Origin: Reticulitermes lucifugus
Taxonomy: Eukaryota; Arthropoda; Insecta; Blattodea; Rhinotermitidae
DNA length: 25,008 bases
Reading direction: 5' to 3'
NCBI GenBank assembly: GCA_026260175.1
Contig: JAKCWW010007258.1
Location: 4,799 to 29,806 of the forward strand
Below are positions 8,544 through 18,112 of the stretch, piece by piece. The notes beneath the pieces were generated by a model. The model was not told the DNA's origin. It saw only the letters and a program-made list of their open reading frames with translations, and made no database searches. Made by a program: the position numbers and the translations under genes. How positions within the stretch are numbered: the stretch's first letter is position 1; each line of letters begins with the position of its first letter.

Positions 8544-9095
8544 AATACTGCCCTCTCTGCCTCTGCTCTAATTTTCCTCCTATGATACACCCACTTACAT
8601 GTAAACTTACACAGTACAGAAATTTCCCTAAATTTCTTATTTCCGTGATTTTGGTGCGCCCTGCAATTTTCTTAAATGCTAGCCCTTGATGTATATATAG
8701 CCACTTCCTGTTCAAAAACTGATATCGCCATCTCTGCGTCTCCGAACAATTTAGAAGAATTTACAAGAATCACGGCACAGCGGACATTTGTCCGCTCAAC
8801 CTCGCCTCTTAGGCTCCTTAATCCTTTAAACACGAATCGTAGTCCGTTGTACTTATCGATCCAGTTCGGACCGCGCAGTAAACACTTCCCGTCTCGGTTT
8901 CAAAACCGTCAGTTAATGATGTACAGAGCAAACTCGCTGTTTGTTCTGAGGTCCATACAGAACACATAAATAAATTGTGTGGGCAGAACGCAGAATTTTT
9001 GAACGTGAAACCTGGTAATAGGTAAAGTAACGGCTAGGCTTTCAAATGTTAATTTCTATATCGCCTATATGCTGTACGTACCGTGCATTTTATCG
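8544..9095. other. Nothing recognised
   Basis: A 97-codon frame at 8676-8969 and a 64-codon minus frame at 8521-8715 have no recognisable similarity. The latter overlaps the MITE end. Confidence 0.4.
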
Positions 9096-9238
9096 GGAGT
9101 TTAAGTCAAAACCAAAAAATGCACAAGATAATTAACAAGTATAAAATGTATTTATTTGCCGAAACATATGTAGGTGTTGTAAATACATTTTATACTTGTT
9201 AATTATTTTGTGCATTTCTTGGTTTTGACTTAAATTCC
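9096..9238. repeat. 59-bp near-perfect inverted repeat (long hairpin)
   Basis: 9096-9154 and 9180-9238 are reverse complements over 59 positions with three differences and no gaps. The loop is 25 bases (9155-9179) and contains gccgaaacatatgtaggtg. In a plus-strand RNA two of the differences become G-U pairs and one is an A-C mismatch, so the stem is nearly continuous. The loop text resembles the ccgaaacatgta motif at 2211 and 21928. It could be a foldback MITE, a hairpin small-RNA source, or paired termini of a retroelement. Confidence 0.93.
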
Positions 9239-9364
9239 ATACCTCCGTTCTAAAGCATGCTACTATACTCCTCGTATCTTGGTAACTGACAGCGCCATTA
9301 AGTTAAAAGCTTCTCTCTGCACAGAACACTGTTTCCAGGCCCTCCTGAACACAAAGATTACTCT

Positions 9365-9480
9365 CTTCTGGGACGTGACACCTTGCTGTCTGGTAGACAG
9401 CTACTAACGCTTCAGAGGCAACTGGTGGATCGAACTTCACAGTAAAATCTACCAGACCTTACGGTGGCATGTCCCAGAAG
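9365..9480. mobile_element. Short foldback/TIR element copy
   Basis: The left arm begins cttctgggacgtgacacc and ends tgtctggtaga. The right arm is its inverted partner (tctaccagacc, then ggtggcatgtcccagaag). The 116-bp unit has arms of about 33 bases with several mismatches. The terminal phrase matches the family seen at 4133, 18655 and 21290. Confidence 0.75.
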
Positions 9481-9865
9481 AACAGCCGTTAAGAACCTAA
9501 AATCTCGCAGAGTACTCGCAGTTTCTTAACAGCGTCTACTGCAGAGCATTGGCAGTGCACATACTTGTCAGCGCCAAGATGTCGCTATGTGACGTCACGT
9601 GGTAGCGGATACAGGATGCGGTTTGTACTGCAGCATCACCACTGATGCCCCCGCAAGGTTATTTTTGATACTGCTATCAACTGTCAGTCAACTGGGAGGA
9701 GGAGTATGGGCGTGGGGTTCAACACCTCGACGTTGGAGTGAGCAAGTCAACTGAAGAGGTGTCATTCGGGATCTGGACGTCCCGACTTTGATAGCTGACA
9801 CGGCAGCGCTGACTGAGACGGTCAGTCCCTTCAGACAAATGACGGGATAGTACAGACAATCCCCG
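9481..9865. other. No gene recognised
   Basis: A 103-codon minus frame spans 9688-9999 and runs into the next repeat. Nothing in it is recognisable. Confidence 0.4.
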
Positions 9866-10140
9866 CAGTAAGTTACGTGCCAGTAGGTTCGGCGCAAGTC
9901 GGAACTGCGTGTACATATAGCCCAATATATGTGTGTATAAAGGAGAGCCCAGTTGAAATCCAAAAATCCAACACCCTGGAACCTGATCGGTCGCAGCATG
10001 ACTGCCGCGTCGCCTGTGTTATCACCCAGCAGTATTTTCCGCCACCTTCATCTCATTGCGCTTTTAGTTCCGCAGGGAAAAATTCGGAGCCCGCTTCAAA
10101 AAAAAAAAAGTTATTTTTTTTTAATTTTTAAATTGCAAAA
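9866..10140. repeat. Interspersed repeat, copy 1
   Basis: Aligns along its length with 24224-24500. Shared landmarks in order: agttacgtgcc/gtacgtgcc, aagtcgga, gtgtacatat, aaatccaaa, ccaacaccctggaacctgat / ccaacatattggaacttgat, gcatgaccgcc-type text, gtgttatcacccagcagtat / gtgttatcgcccagtagtat, ttccgccacc, and gcagggaaaa. A run of A and T (about 10099-10130) follows. No protein is recognised. The copy at 24.2 kb is bracketed by foldback-family ends, so this may be the interior of such an element. Confidence 0.8.
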
Positions 10141-10260
10141 GCTGGGGTGTGTCTGTACTTCAAATCAGGCCACAGCAACGTCTTTCCACATCTGTCCAGG
10201 TCATTATTGTCGCTCTACAATTTGACGTTACATAATGAGTCACTTACTGGGTGTTGGAAC

Positions 10261-10300
10261 ACATCTATCAAGCTGCAATGCGTCATATCCCAGACCAAAG
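10261..10300 (-). repeat. Foldback-family end, minus strand
   Basis: The minus strand reads gtctgggatatgacgc, then agcttgatagatgtgtt, close to the family start cttctgggatgtgacgccgt. It lies downstream of copy 1 of the interspersed repeat, as a similar end does at 24551-24586. Confidence 0.4.
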
Positions 10301-10382
10301 CAATCTTCAGATGGTTAGCTTCTCAGCAAGTTAGCTACCCACTTAACTACATAACTTATTGGCTAGTTAAAGTAAATTTATC

Positions 10383-10640
10383 CCTTTGCAGTTCATGAAG
10401 ACGTATGGAGGGGTACAGGTATAGCTCCACTCATTCTTAACCACGGCACTAGAAGGATGTGAGTGGTCAGCTTCACATCCAGACCTCCTTACACTTCGGG
10501 GGGAAGATCCCGGTAACCACTGAATAGGAGGCTAAGTGGGTCCCAGAGAGGAAAAAAATCTCTTGCCTCTGCCGGGAACCGAACCACGATTGCTTGGCTT
10601 TCCAGCCCGTAGCCTAGCTACGCAGTTCCCAAACAATTCA
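10383..10640 (-). mobile_element. tRNA-derived SINE copy (minus)
   Basis: On the minus strand: gctaggctacgggctgg, then B box gtggttcggttcccggc (about 10588-10572), then gagatttttttcctctct, gacccacttagcctcc, tattcagtggttaccgggat, then the body to catgaac at 10386. It points away from the plus-strand SINE that starts near 10690, so the two form a head-to-head pair. Confidence 0.85.
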
Positions 10641-10689
10641 GCTATATGTCTACGCAATTGTTTCACAACGCTTACGCCTTCCTGGATGG

Positions 10690-10943
10690 ACGGTTTCCCT
10701 GGAACGGCTGGACGATCCGGGGTTCGATTCTGGGCAGGAGCAAAACATTTTTCTCTTCCCCAAAACGTCCACACCAGCTGTGAGGACCATCCAGTCTCTA
10801 ATTCAGTCGGTACCGGGGATTTTCCCCGGCGGTACAGCGGTCGGGAGCGTGAGGTTTACTACTCCCATCCAATGCCCAGACAAAGAATTCCCCGACAGGC
10901 CTTCATGGCATGCACAGCGACAACCTTACCTTTACCTTTTTTA
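10690..10943 (+). mobile_element. tRNA-derived SINE copy (plus)
   Basis: B box ggggttcgattctgggc (10729-10745), then gcaaaacatttttctcttcc, ccatccagtctctaattcag, ggtaccggggattttccccg, gcggtcgggagcgtgagg and catggcatgcacagcgacaa, ending in ccttacctttacctttttt. The A-box region is eroded. The 173-codon plus frame 10536-11057 runs through both SINEs and is a by-product, as are its overlapping frames. Confidence 0.85.
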
Positions 10944-11250
10944 CCAGTGCACCAAGGCACTGTTTCCCGAACAAAGACCACAACAGCCGGAAACCTGCTA
11001 TTACTCGTTCCCAATTGGCGATCAGTGGAAACCTGTAAGGTCACGGTTTCGATATAGAAGTGCAGTGAGCCGTATGGAAGCCATAAATTTAATTAATTAC
11101 TATCGTAGTGATCACGATCTTCTACAGAAGTACAGCCATCGGATGTCATGAAGCGCTATGCACGGGTATGTCCTGCAGGTGGGCCCCAGCAGGCGTTCCA
11201 CATCCCCCATTAATTTGTACCTTAAAAGTGCGACAGATACAGGGTAATAA

Positions 11251-11297
11251 CTAAAATAAAAATTTGTCTCTGTGCAAGCCATGAAGGCATATGGCGG
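11251..11297 (-). mobile_element. SINE 3' tail fragment
   Basis: tttgtctctgtgcaagccatg, aaggcatatgg is the minus-strand tail of the SINE family. Nothing upstream of the 3' end remains. Confidence 0.5.
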
Positions 11298-11880
11298 AAC
11301 GATGACGTAATTGGACGAATAAGGACACGTGGTTCAACACCCCGCAGAGGCACGCGGTTTTTTAAAAGCATTTGCAGAGCCTTGTCATGCCCGTCCGTTT
11401 TTGCTCGCATGCAACAGCACGACTTCCACCTGACGGTACTTCGTGCAATTCCATGTTTGGAATTTTTACTAAAGCGGGGACATACTCCAGTTTTGGTTAA
11501 AACGGTGGGGAAAAACGCACTTTACCTGAAGACTTACGTGTCGTTATGCTACATCGCCGTAATTGAGACACACCGTATTCGTTGTGAGATATGAACTGAG
11601 ACCGAAGTAAAAGCTGATGATCAAAACACAACAATCCAGCATGATCTTTATCTCGTCGTTTCAGAGATACCGTTTATAGTAAACTGTAAACCAGTTATTA
11701 AGGTACGGAGAAAACTCAGTCCATACTGCGTCATGTAAAACGTGTAAAGGCACGTTTCAAGTACATCGTCTGTATTTTTCTCGAAAATTTTCACTCTCGG
11801 TACAATAACAGAGCGAACACGTTAGAACTGTTATGTCTGCGGACGTTTCCTAACTTCATATTTCTCAAAAGCCTCCCTAA
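11298..11880. other. No gene recognised
   Basis: A 62-codon minus frame (11222-11410) and a 70-codon plus frame (11382-11594) are unrecognised. The latter carries two cysteines in its LCYIAV... part but has no known pattern. Confidence 0.4.
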
Positions 11881-11884
11881 CGGC

Positions 11885-12063
11885 TCTGGGGCCTACCCAC
11901 ACTCCTATCTAATGCGCAACGGTCGTTCTTTCCCCAGGAATACAGCGGACCACTTACCCCATCTAGTTCCGAGGTAAGAATGCGTGAAACTATACCTCAA
12001 ATCCTCCATAAGCCTTTATGGCGTGATACTTAATTATGCACAGGGACAACTTTACGTTTCTCT
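11885..12063 (+). mobile_element. SINE 3' half
   Basis: ttctttccccaggaatacag, cggaccacttacc, ccatctagttccgaggtaag, aatgcgtgaaactataccTC, cctttatggcgtgatac, agggacaactttacgtttct follows the body and tail order of the family. The head is absent. Confidence 0.7.
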
Positions 12064-12865
12064 TTTTGACAGAGAGAAATATTTCCTTAGCCGGAAAAGT
12101 CACATAAAATTGTTAATTGCCCACGAGGACATTCTGCACAGACGCATTCACGGTACAAAAATGGCAGTCAACACACCACTAGCACATGTATGGAAAATAA
12201 TGCCAACCTGAAGGTGAAATAACGTCCTTAATGTCTTTTCTGAGTAAGACAGTGTTGCCAATCGTGCTCTGGTAACTTGACTAAAAATAAAAGAAGGAGA
12301 AGTTGGACTATTCTGTATGGCATGCAGTGGAATCTACATCACAAGGATTCCGAGCCAAGAAACATATGATCATACAGTCCTGACTGTTCTCCGTTATATC
12401 TGTCTTCCTCTACCTCCTCTCTTGCCCATCTTTCTTGGTCGTCTGCAGCTCCCGGCACTTCCCTTTTCACCCGCCCTATTCCTCCCGTCCTTTCTCTTTT
12501 TCTTTAGTTTTACTTACTGACACGTTTGCTGATCATGTCAGTGTACTGGACACGCTAAAGTCTTCTATTCAGGAGATGTCTGCTTCGAATCTCAGCCCAG
12601 TTGACGGCTGTGCCTACGCTCTTCTTAACCCTCTCCTTACGAATTCCTGTCTCATTCAAACAGCACACGACCTTCTCGTTCGGAATCCTTAATATAGCCT
12701 ATTGATGATAGGCCTAATGCTTCAATATCACCCGAAGCCATACTTTGAAACCCCTGCCGTTGTTACTTAATGCCACAACCAGTCATTAATTACTTACAGT
12801 GCCGGTACGCCGAACACCACAGGTCACAGAGAAGTCTGCAAAGAACTTGACAGTGTTCTTGAAGT
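12064..12865. other. No gene recognised; pyrimidine-rich part at 12400-12510
   Basis: Frames of 67-85 codons at 12317-12520 and 12435-12692 run through a C/T-rich stretch and look compositional. There is no shared repeat. Confidence 0.4.
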
Positions 12866-12867
12866 TA

Positions 12868-13034
12868 TGAACTGACTCCATGGCAAGCAGTGCACTTGAG
12901 AAGCTGACAGTCCTTCCGCTACTCAAGAAATTACCTGTCTTTTCTTGAATCCGAAGGTGCATAAACTTATTCACAGGAGCCTGACCTCCGGTTCCTACTA
13001 TCAGCCAGATATACCCAGTCCACGCCCACAGAGA
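12868..13034 (-). pseudogene. LINE reverse-transcriptase tail and 3' end (minus)
   Basis: The minus strand translates to VDWVYLADSRNR, then a one-base shift, then VNKFMHLRIQEKTGNFLSS, then VSFSSALLAMES. Frame order and spacing match the family tail seen at 1432-1545 (PSGSINAGNFLTR, ISFSRRTLPHG) and 20964-21172. The 62-codon minus frame 12786-12974 is this tail plus unrelated sequence. A gtaagt at about 12790 on the minus strand looks like a splice donor, but the frame upstream is retroelement-derived. Confidence 0.72.
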
Positions 13035-13244
13035 ACATATTTATCTAACCACATTCTTTTTAGTGTTATCTCATCTACTCCTAGATCTACAAAGTAGAAT
13101 CTTACTTTGAGGTTTTCCGTAAAAAGGGCTCTCACTTTTCTTTATTTCCTTCATGCGTGCTACGCACCCATTCATCTCATCCTCAGTTTTGCGACCCCAA
13201 AAACATTTTATGACAAGCAAAGTTACACAGCTCCTCATTAAGTG

Positions 13245-13470
13245 CAACTGTGTATTAAACGTACAAAATTTTGGTCGAAAGGGAGAAACCACTTCAAGAC
13301 ATAGGCGTAGACAGAAGGGTATCAAAACGATCTTGTAGAAATACACAGAATGGGACAGTGTACGCTGCACTGAACTGTCTCAGGATAGGAATCAGTAGTC
13401 GGGCTCTTGTGAGCACGGTTATGAACCCTGATGGTCCATAAAATACGGAGAATTTCTACTACACTTGTAC
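13245..13470 (+). pseudogene. LINE reverse-transcriptase tail (plus), heavily decayed
   Basis: YKILVE and GRKGETTSRHRRRQKG replace the family's YRVLVGK...RPRRRW. Next come TEWDSVRCTELSQDRNQ, then gtgagcacggttatgaaccc, tgatggtccataaaatacgg, agaatttc. Stops and shifts interrupt it. It lies about 200 bp from the opposite-strand tail at 12868-13034. Confidence 0.65.
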
Positions 13471-14255
13471 AAGGGAAAGAATTAACACAGTTTCTCCTAC
13501 ACCTGTTGCGTAGCAGCTACCACCCCTATATAGCTGTTGGAGGGGAATGCGCAATACATGAATGGTGGGGGAGCAGGCGACTGATATTAGCTCTCTTCAC
13601 GCTTGTCGTATTTCCCTGACACTAAGCCAGCCCCATGTGGTTAGTCACACAATGTGACACAGATGCAGGGACCTAGGTGCCTTTTCATTTGGAACTCCCA
13701 CAACAAACTTCTTAGAACATTGTCATTGCAGAAAATTCCTTTCTGACTGGTTAACTAGTCACCGTAGAAGGCACAGTGCGCCCATGTCGACTTGCGTTCA
13801 TCTGTACTTGATCCAGTGGCCTGGGAAAATATTTGCAGACAGGTATACACCATGTTCTTGCGTGTCTCGCGACAGTGGGTCATAACGTAAGCATATCAGG
13901 TGCCAATCTATTTTTAAGCGCAGCAGGAATTCGAAAACTTTGTGCTGTTTCTACCACATTTATTGGAGATTGAACAAGGTACTGAAAAGAGCATCTGAAT
14001 CCAACAGAGTGGAAGTAAAGAATGTGAGGCAAAGTCGTCCTTGTCTGTAATGAAGTACGACATGGTGGCATATGAAGAAGTCGAGATACCGGCCAACGTT
14101 TCGTAATATTTTATTCTGAGGGAAGTAAATGGTCAGTTTCGTGCCCGGCTATTATTTTCACTGGAGAGAATGCTGCCTAGGCCCCAGAGTCAGTACGGAA
14201 GATACGGAGTATGAGATCAAAGACAATTTAGTAATCCGATTTATACCTAGTATGC
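13471..14255. other. No gene recognised
   Basis: Overlapping minus frames of 60 and 63 codons (13880-14096) and a plus frame 14129-14326 have no recognisable domain. A weak foldback-like phrase (ccaacgtttcg) occurs near 14093 without supporting context. Confidence 0.4.
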
Positions 14256-14261
14256 TAGGTT

Positions 14262-14333
14262 ATAATACGCGTAGCCTGGTAGCTGGGTATCAAAATTTCG
14301 AAGGAAAATATTGTCTCCATCTTTAGGGCAGAT
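14262..14333 (+). repeat. Foldback-family module, diverged
   Basis: acgcgtagcctggtagctgg, gtatcaaaatttcgaagga, then gtctccatctttagggca repeats the order gccgtgtagtctggta, ttcgaagg, ctccatcttcagggt found at 21297-21360. No inverted partner is visible. It lies just before the pogo-type MITE. Confidence 0.5.
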
Positions 14334-14355
14334 ATCTACATATTACAGGCATGTA

Positions 14356-14651
14356 CAGGTAGGACCCGTTTTACGACAGGGTTAGGTTCCAGCAAAACAG
14401 GGTCGTAAAATGAAAAGTCGTAAAACGAGACCAAAATAGGGCCCGTTTTGCGACAGGGTTAGGTTCCAGAAAAACAGGGTCGTAAAGTGAAAAGTCGTAA
14501 AACGAGACCAAAATATAATGTAATTGAATGAGATAGGTTCCAAAATTCCTAAAATTTTTCCAAGTATGTACTAATACTTAAGGTAATATTTTGAAACAGT
14601 CGTTAATGTGGAAAGTCGTAAAATGGACCGTCGTAAAACGGGACCTACCTG
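14356..14651. mobile_element. pogo/Tigger-type MITE, TIRs of about 22 bp, TA target duplication
   Basis: The left end caggtaggacccgttttacg (14356-14375) is inverted at the right end as cgtaaaacgggacctacctg (14632-14651). The match runs about 22 bp with one mismatch. Both sides are flanked by TA (14354-14355, 14652-14653). CAG termini and TA duplication are typical of the pogo branch of Tc1/mariner. The interior carries a direct duplication of about 77 bp (14365-14441 and 14442-14518) with only a few differences. Each unit contains further gtcgtaaaac motifs, so the terminal motif recurs inside. There is no coding capacity. Confidence 0.93.
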
Positions 14652-14653
14652 TA

Positions 14654-15215
14654 TTAAGGTGTACTAATATAACATTTGTTACAGATCTGGGAAGGTACTT
14701 AGATAAGGCTAAATGTAAGTGGTTTAAGGTGAAACATATGTAAACAATACACGATCCTTGGCACGCAGCCTATATAATTTGAGCTGTTAACTGCAAGTAA
14801 AATAAGCAATAAATAAATAAATACATCACATCCTGCTTATAAGGACAAATCACTGGACTCTGACCCAAGTAGTCAGTAAGTTAGTCAGACCCCATAAGAG
14901 AGCGACTTGGTCGCCTTCATGCTCTGGCTGCTTACTGTCTGAGACAGCCCCATGCAGTTCGTTAATAAGCTGGTTGACCACGACAAACGGTCTGCACGTG
15001 ATGTGGATTCCTGATCCTAGAAGAAACGTAACTCTGGTTTCCTGGCCTGCAACCAGTCACTGATTTATTGACCCAGTAGTACAATTTGTCCCTCTGCTTA
15101 ATCAAGCACCTCACCGTGGTAAACATAAGGGCGAGTGGGGATTTATTGTAATGTTTATTACCTGAGCCAAGTATACATAACATTACAGTATAATACATGC
15201 GGTGCTGCGCCCGCT
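14654..15215. other. No gene recognised
   Basis: A 78-codon minus frame (14962-15198) is unrecognised. No repeat partner is visible in the window. Confidence 0.4.
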
Positions 15216-15221
15216 AAAACC

Positions 15222-15412
15222 AGGAGTGGGGATTAGCTCCGCGCATTCTAACTTTCGGCACTACATAGTGGTCAGATTCAAGTCCAGGCCGCTTTACACA
15301 CGGTATCCACTCGCTGTGCCCCAAAAACCGTTCTCGAAACCCAATTCCCCCGGTCGTTCAGCCCATAGACCTGTCACTACACTGACCGAGCTATCTGAGC
15401 TCCCCAGTTGAC
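15222..15412 (-). mobile_element. tRNA-derived SINE copy (minus)
   Basis: On the minus strand: ggagctcagatagctcggtc (A-box-like tagctcggtcag), agtgtagtgacaggtctatg, ggctgaacgaccggggga, then body caagcgagtggatacc and gcggcctggacttgaatctg, gtagtgccgaaagttagaat. The order fits the SINE family with an internal deletion. A 69-codon plus frame (15202-15411) is its by-product. Confidence 0.7.
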
Positions 15413-15695
15413 CTATTTTTGTGTCATTCAAGTTACTTCATGTATCTTTAAATGACACAGCGAGAACAGCCCCGTCATCATTATAGCGTTTCTTATATTT
15501 CCTTTCCAAACAAGCAATGAAAGAAATAGAGCAATAAGCCACGTTAAACAAAAGGAGAGGGCAATAAAAACTGGCAAGTGGTTGAAAAACATGTGCACAG
15601 CTGTTCCACCGGCTCAAATTAACACAACTCAACTAAGCAGTCTTCTAATTCTACTGTTTAACAGAGCTGAACAAAACACCCGGCATTGGATTGAA
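15413..15695. other. Nothing recognised
   Basis: One 64-codon minus frame (15438-15632) without recognisable features. Confidence 0.4.
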
Positions 15696-15749
15696 GTTCT
15701 TCTTCGTCGTCGTCGTCGTCTTCTTCTTCTTCTTCTTCTTCTTCTTCTT
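15696..15749. repeat. (TTC/GTC)n trinucleotide microsatellite
   Basis: cttcttcgtcgtcgtcgtcg passes into a pure ttc run up to about 15749. The frames crossing it produce Arg/Leu or Lys/Thr runs and are not evidence for a gene. Confidence 0.95.
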
Positions 15750-15800
15750 GTCACTCACCCTTTCGTCGTAGTTTTTCTCATTACGTCTCCTCCAGAAACC

Positions 15801-16100
15801 CTGACAACTCAGCCACAATAGTGACCACGCAATGAGCAGGACTACTGACGAACCGGGTTTCGATTTCCGGTACAGTAAGGACATTTGTCACGTCGCAGAA
15901 GGTGGCCGATAGCACCTCCCATTCAATGGGTACCGGGGACTTTTTCCCCCGAGGTTACAGCGGCCTGGGCGTGAAGCTCACCATCAACTCTGTCTAGTGC
16001 TGAAGTTAAGAATGCCTACAGCTACACCTCCACTCCCCAGTACGCCTTCACGTTGTCGTTCTTCATTAAGGACAGGGAAAAATTACCTTTACGTTTATAC
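15801..16100 (+). mobile_element. tRNA-derived SINE copy (plus)
   Basis: A decayed head (ctgacaactcagcc), B box gggtttcgatttccgg (about 15854-15869), then cctcccattcaatgggtacc, gggactttttcccccgaggt, acagcggcctgggcgtgaag, gctgaagttaagaatgccta, ctccactccccagtacgcc, ending in a aattacctttacgttta tail. It is one of the longest copies. Confidence 0.85.
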
Positions 16101-16540
16101 CGTGTGCGCCCCTTAACTCGTTCTTTCCCATATTTCTCCACGTCTCCTCATCCCATTCTTTAATATTCTCCAGTCACTCATTTTCGTCTCATTTCTTTAC
16201 CCTCTCTTTTAACTCTTCTTATTCTGCTTCGACTCCTCTCACCATTTCTTTTTTCTGTTCTTATTCTCATATTCGTACACCTTGCAAGGAAGTTTTGTAG
16301 CCTGAAAATGCAGATAGCAGGTTACTCCGAAAAGCTGATAAACCGCTATCATTTTGCACGGTATTAAAACATAAGATAGCAATCGACATTTCGATTTTCC
16401 ATCTATAACTAGGTCTTCCAAGAAGTTTCTTCACTTCAGGGTTTCAGACAATTTTGTTCCCATTTGCCAACTCTCCCCAGGTGCACTACATGCTCCATCC
16501 ATCTTATCTCCCTTTAATTTAATTAACCCAGTAATGCGGG
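16101..16540. other. No gene; pyrimidine-rich at 16120-16270
   Basis: Plus strand is C/T-rich over about 150 bases. A 60-codon minus frame (16239-16421) is unrecognised. Confidence 0.45.
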
Positions 16541-16542
16541 AC

Positions 16543-16885
16543 TTGAGGCTCACATATCAGTGTTGCGGAAAATTTGAGGCCCTCGTAGCGGTTCTGCAGA
16601 AAATTTGAGACCCCCATGGGGGTGTTTTAGAATATTCGAGGCTCTCATGGGGGGTGTTGTAGAAGATTTGAGGCTCTCATGGATGTGTTGTAGATTTGAC
16701 GTCCTCATGGGGGTACTACAGAAGATTTGACACTTAATGGGGGTGTTATAGAAGATTTGAGGCTTAATGGGGGTGTTGTAGAAGATTTGAGGCTCTCATG
16801 GGTGTGATGTAGAAGATATGAGGCTCATGGCGATGCTGCAGAAAATTGGAGGCCCTTATGGGGTGTTGCAGAAGATTTAAGTTCT
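16543..16885. repeat. Minisatellite, about 12 units of 30-31 bp
   Basis: The unit reads about ttgaggctctcatgggggtg, ttgtagaagat. Unit starts fall near 16543, 16574, 16605, 16636, 16668, 16696, 16727, 16757, 16787, 16817, 16846 and 16876, so spacing is 28-32 bases. The central units are most alike and the edges most diverged, which is usual for tandem arrays that exchange unequally. There are no spacers, so it is not CRISPR-like. Confidence 0.93.
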
Positions 16886-16889
16886 CCGA

Positions 16890-17485
16890 TGTTCCGCCGA
16901 TTACCAATATCCTAATATCACCTGCCGAATAGTGTAAATTATGGGGCTACTAACATTGCTGTGTTTTTCCCGCTTAGGCCCAAATGTCGCTCTTATTTAT
17001 TTTACACGTCCACGTACAGCCCACAGTCACTGCGCCTTCAATGAAATTAATCCTGAAACATTAAAAGGGGGCGCACTGCGGTTTCTTGTTCAATTACACT
17101 GAACATACGAGAAGCAACAGATGATGCACAGTATGGGGGAAACATGGCAGGCCTAACACATTATGAACGTCAATAATAAAAACATGTACTATCATTAAAC
17201 TAGACGACAAAACTATGAATGAGCAAGCTGGTATGAATGGAGAACAGGGAGAGGGTAAGAGTGACAATAAAAAAAGGGTGTTCTTGAATGAACCTCTGGC
17301 GTACTGGTATAGCACCTGCAAGACAGGCATATGTAACGTTACGGATACAGCAAATTTCACTACGAACAAAAAAAATGTATAAATCTTGCCAAATGGAATT
17401 TAATTGTATAGACATAGAACCTTGATCAGCGACATAAAATCAAATTTGTCTTGGGCCGAAATTATGATTATTTTTTTTCTCTGAT
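16890..17485. other. No gene recognised
   Basis: Minus frames of 71 and 91 codons (17094-17415) overlap each other, are hydrophobic and are unrecognised. No repeat was found. Confidence 0.4.
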
Positions 17486-17487
17486 TT

Positions 17488-17610
17488 AACGCCGTGTATT
17501 GTAACAGGTGTATACCAAAATTTCAGGCCTATCCTGAAGATGGAGAACGAGTCCCTCCGAAACGCTGGTGACTGATTATCAAACTGCTAGCCTTCACATT
17601 CTCGAAGGCC
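17488..17610. mobile_element. Foldback element copy with nearly abutting arms
   Basis: The plus arm reads aacgccgtgtattgtaacag, gtgtataccaaaatttcagg (17489-17528). It is followed directly by a minus arm: atcctgaagatggagaacg, ccctccgaaacgctggtgac and tgctagccttcacattctcg. The minus strand of the latter gives cgagaatgtgaaggctagca, caccagcgtttcggaggg, ctccatcttcaggat, the standard module order. Diverged but clear in structure. Confidence 0.6.
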
Positions 17611-17843
17611 TTAATATTAATACGACAGCTGTCAGAAACTCACATTTCATATGCATAGATTTCTTAAACTAGTAGTAATTTCTTCCACACGAAATGGAAC
17701 GGGTAAACCCGCCAAGACTTGGCTGCTGGAGCCACGGTTTCTTATAGTGTGATCTAGTGCCTGAGGTATAGGATAACTTTAATGTACGAGAGGCTGTATA
17801 TAGCGCATCATACGGGCTATCTCATAACACCCAGTTAAATGTA
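17611..17843. other. Nothing recognised
   Basis: No open frame or repeat of note. Confidence 0.4.
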
Positions 17844-18112
17844 CAGTTGTCCCTGTACATGTCACGACAGCACATGGAGCTGTGGAAGTGTAAATTCACT
17901 CACTCTTGCCACTAGATGGACGTCCAAGCCTCACGCTCTAGCCCCTTTACCCCCGGCGAAAGCCTCCCCGGTACTCAACAAGACACTGGGTGGGTCCCAG
18001 AGCCGGTCTTGGCGTAGAGAAAAATCTTTTACCATTCCGGGAATCGAACCACGATTCCTTGGTTGTACAGTCTGTGGCTTAGACATTATACTAACTACGG
18101 TATCCCCGCTCT
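17844..18112 (-). mobile_element. tRNA-derived SINE copy (minus)
   Basis: On the minus strand: gcggggataccgtagttagt (A-box region), aatcgtggttcgattcccgg (B box, about 18056-18037), aaagatttttctctacgcca, gggacccacccagtgtcttg, accggggaggctttcgccgg and the tail at 17844 (acaactgtac). A 116-codon plus frame through it is a by-product. Confidence 0.87.

Noticed and set aside
10536..11057. 173-codon plus frame, the longest in the window
   Set aside because: It translates one SINE backwards and the next forwards. The residues follow the SINE consensus and not a protein family.
12786..12974. Possible coding exon on the minus strand ending in a gtaagt donor
   Set aside because: Most of its frame aligns with the LINE 3' tail found at 1432-1545 and 20964-21172, so the donor-like site is coincidental.
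14090..14110. Phrase ccaacgtttcg resembling the foldback core
   Set aside because: Too short, and the neighbouring module phrases (cttctggg, catcttcaggg) are absent.
15651..15884. Frames with Lys/Thr or Arg/Leu runs
   Set aside because: Produced by the trinucleotide microsatellite at 15696-15749.
16543..16885. CRISPR-like regular spacing
   Set aside because: Units abut with no unique spacers, and the genome context is an insect. It is a minisatellite.
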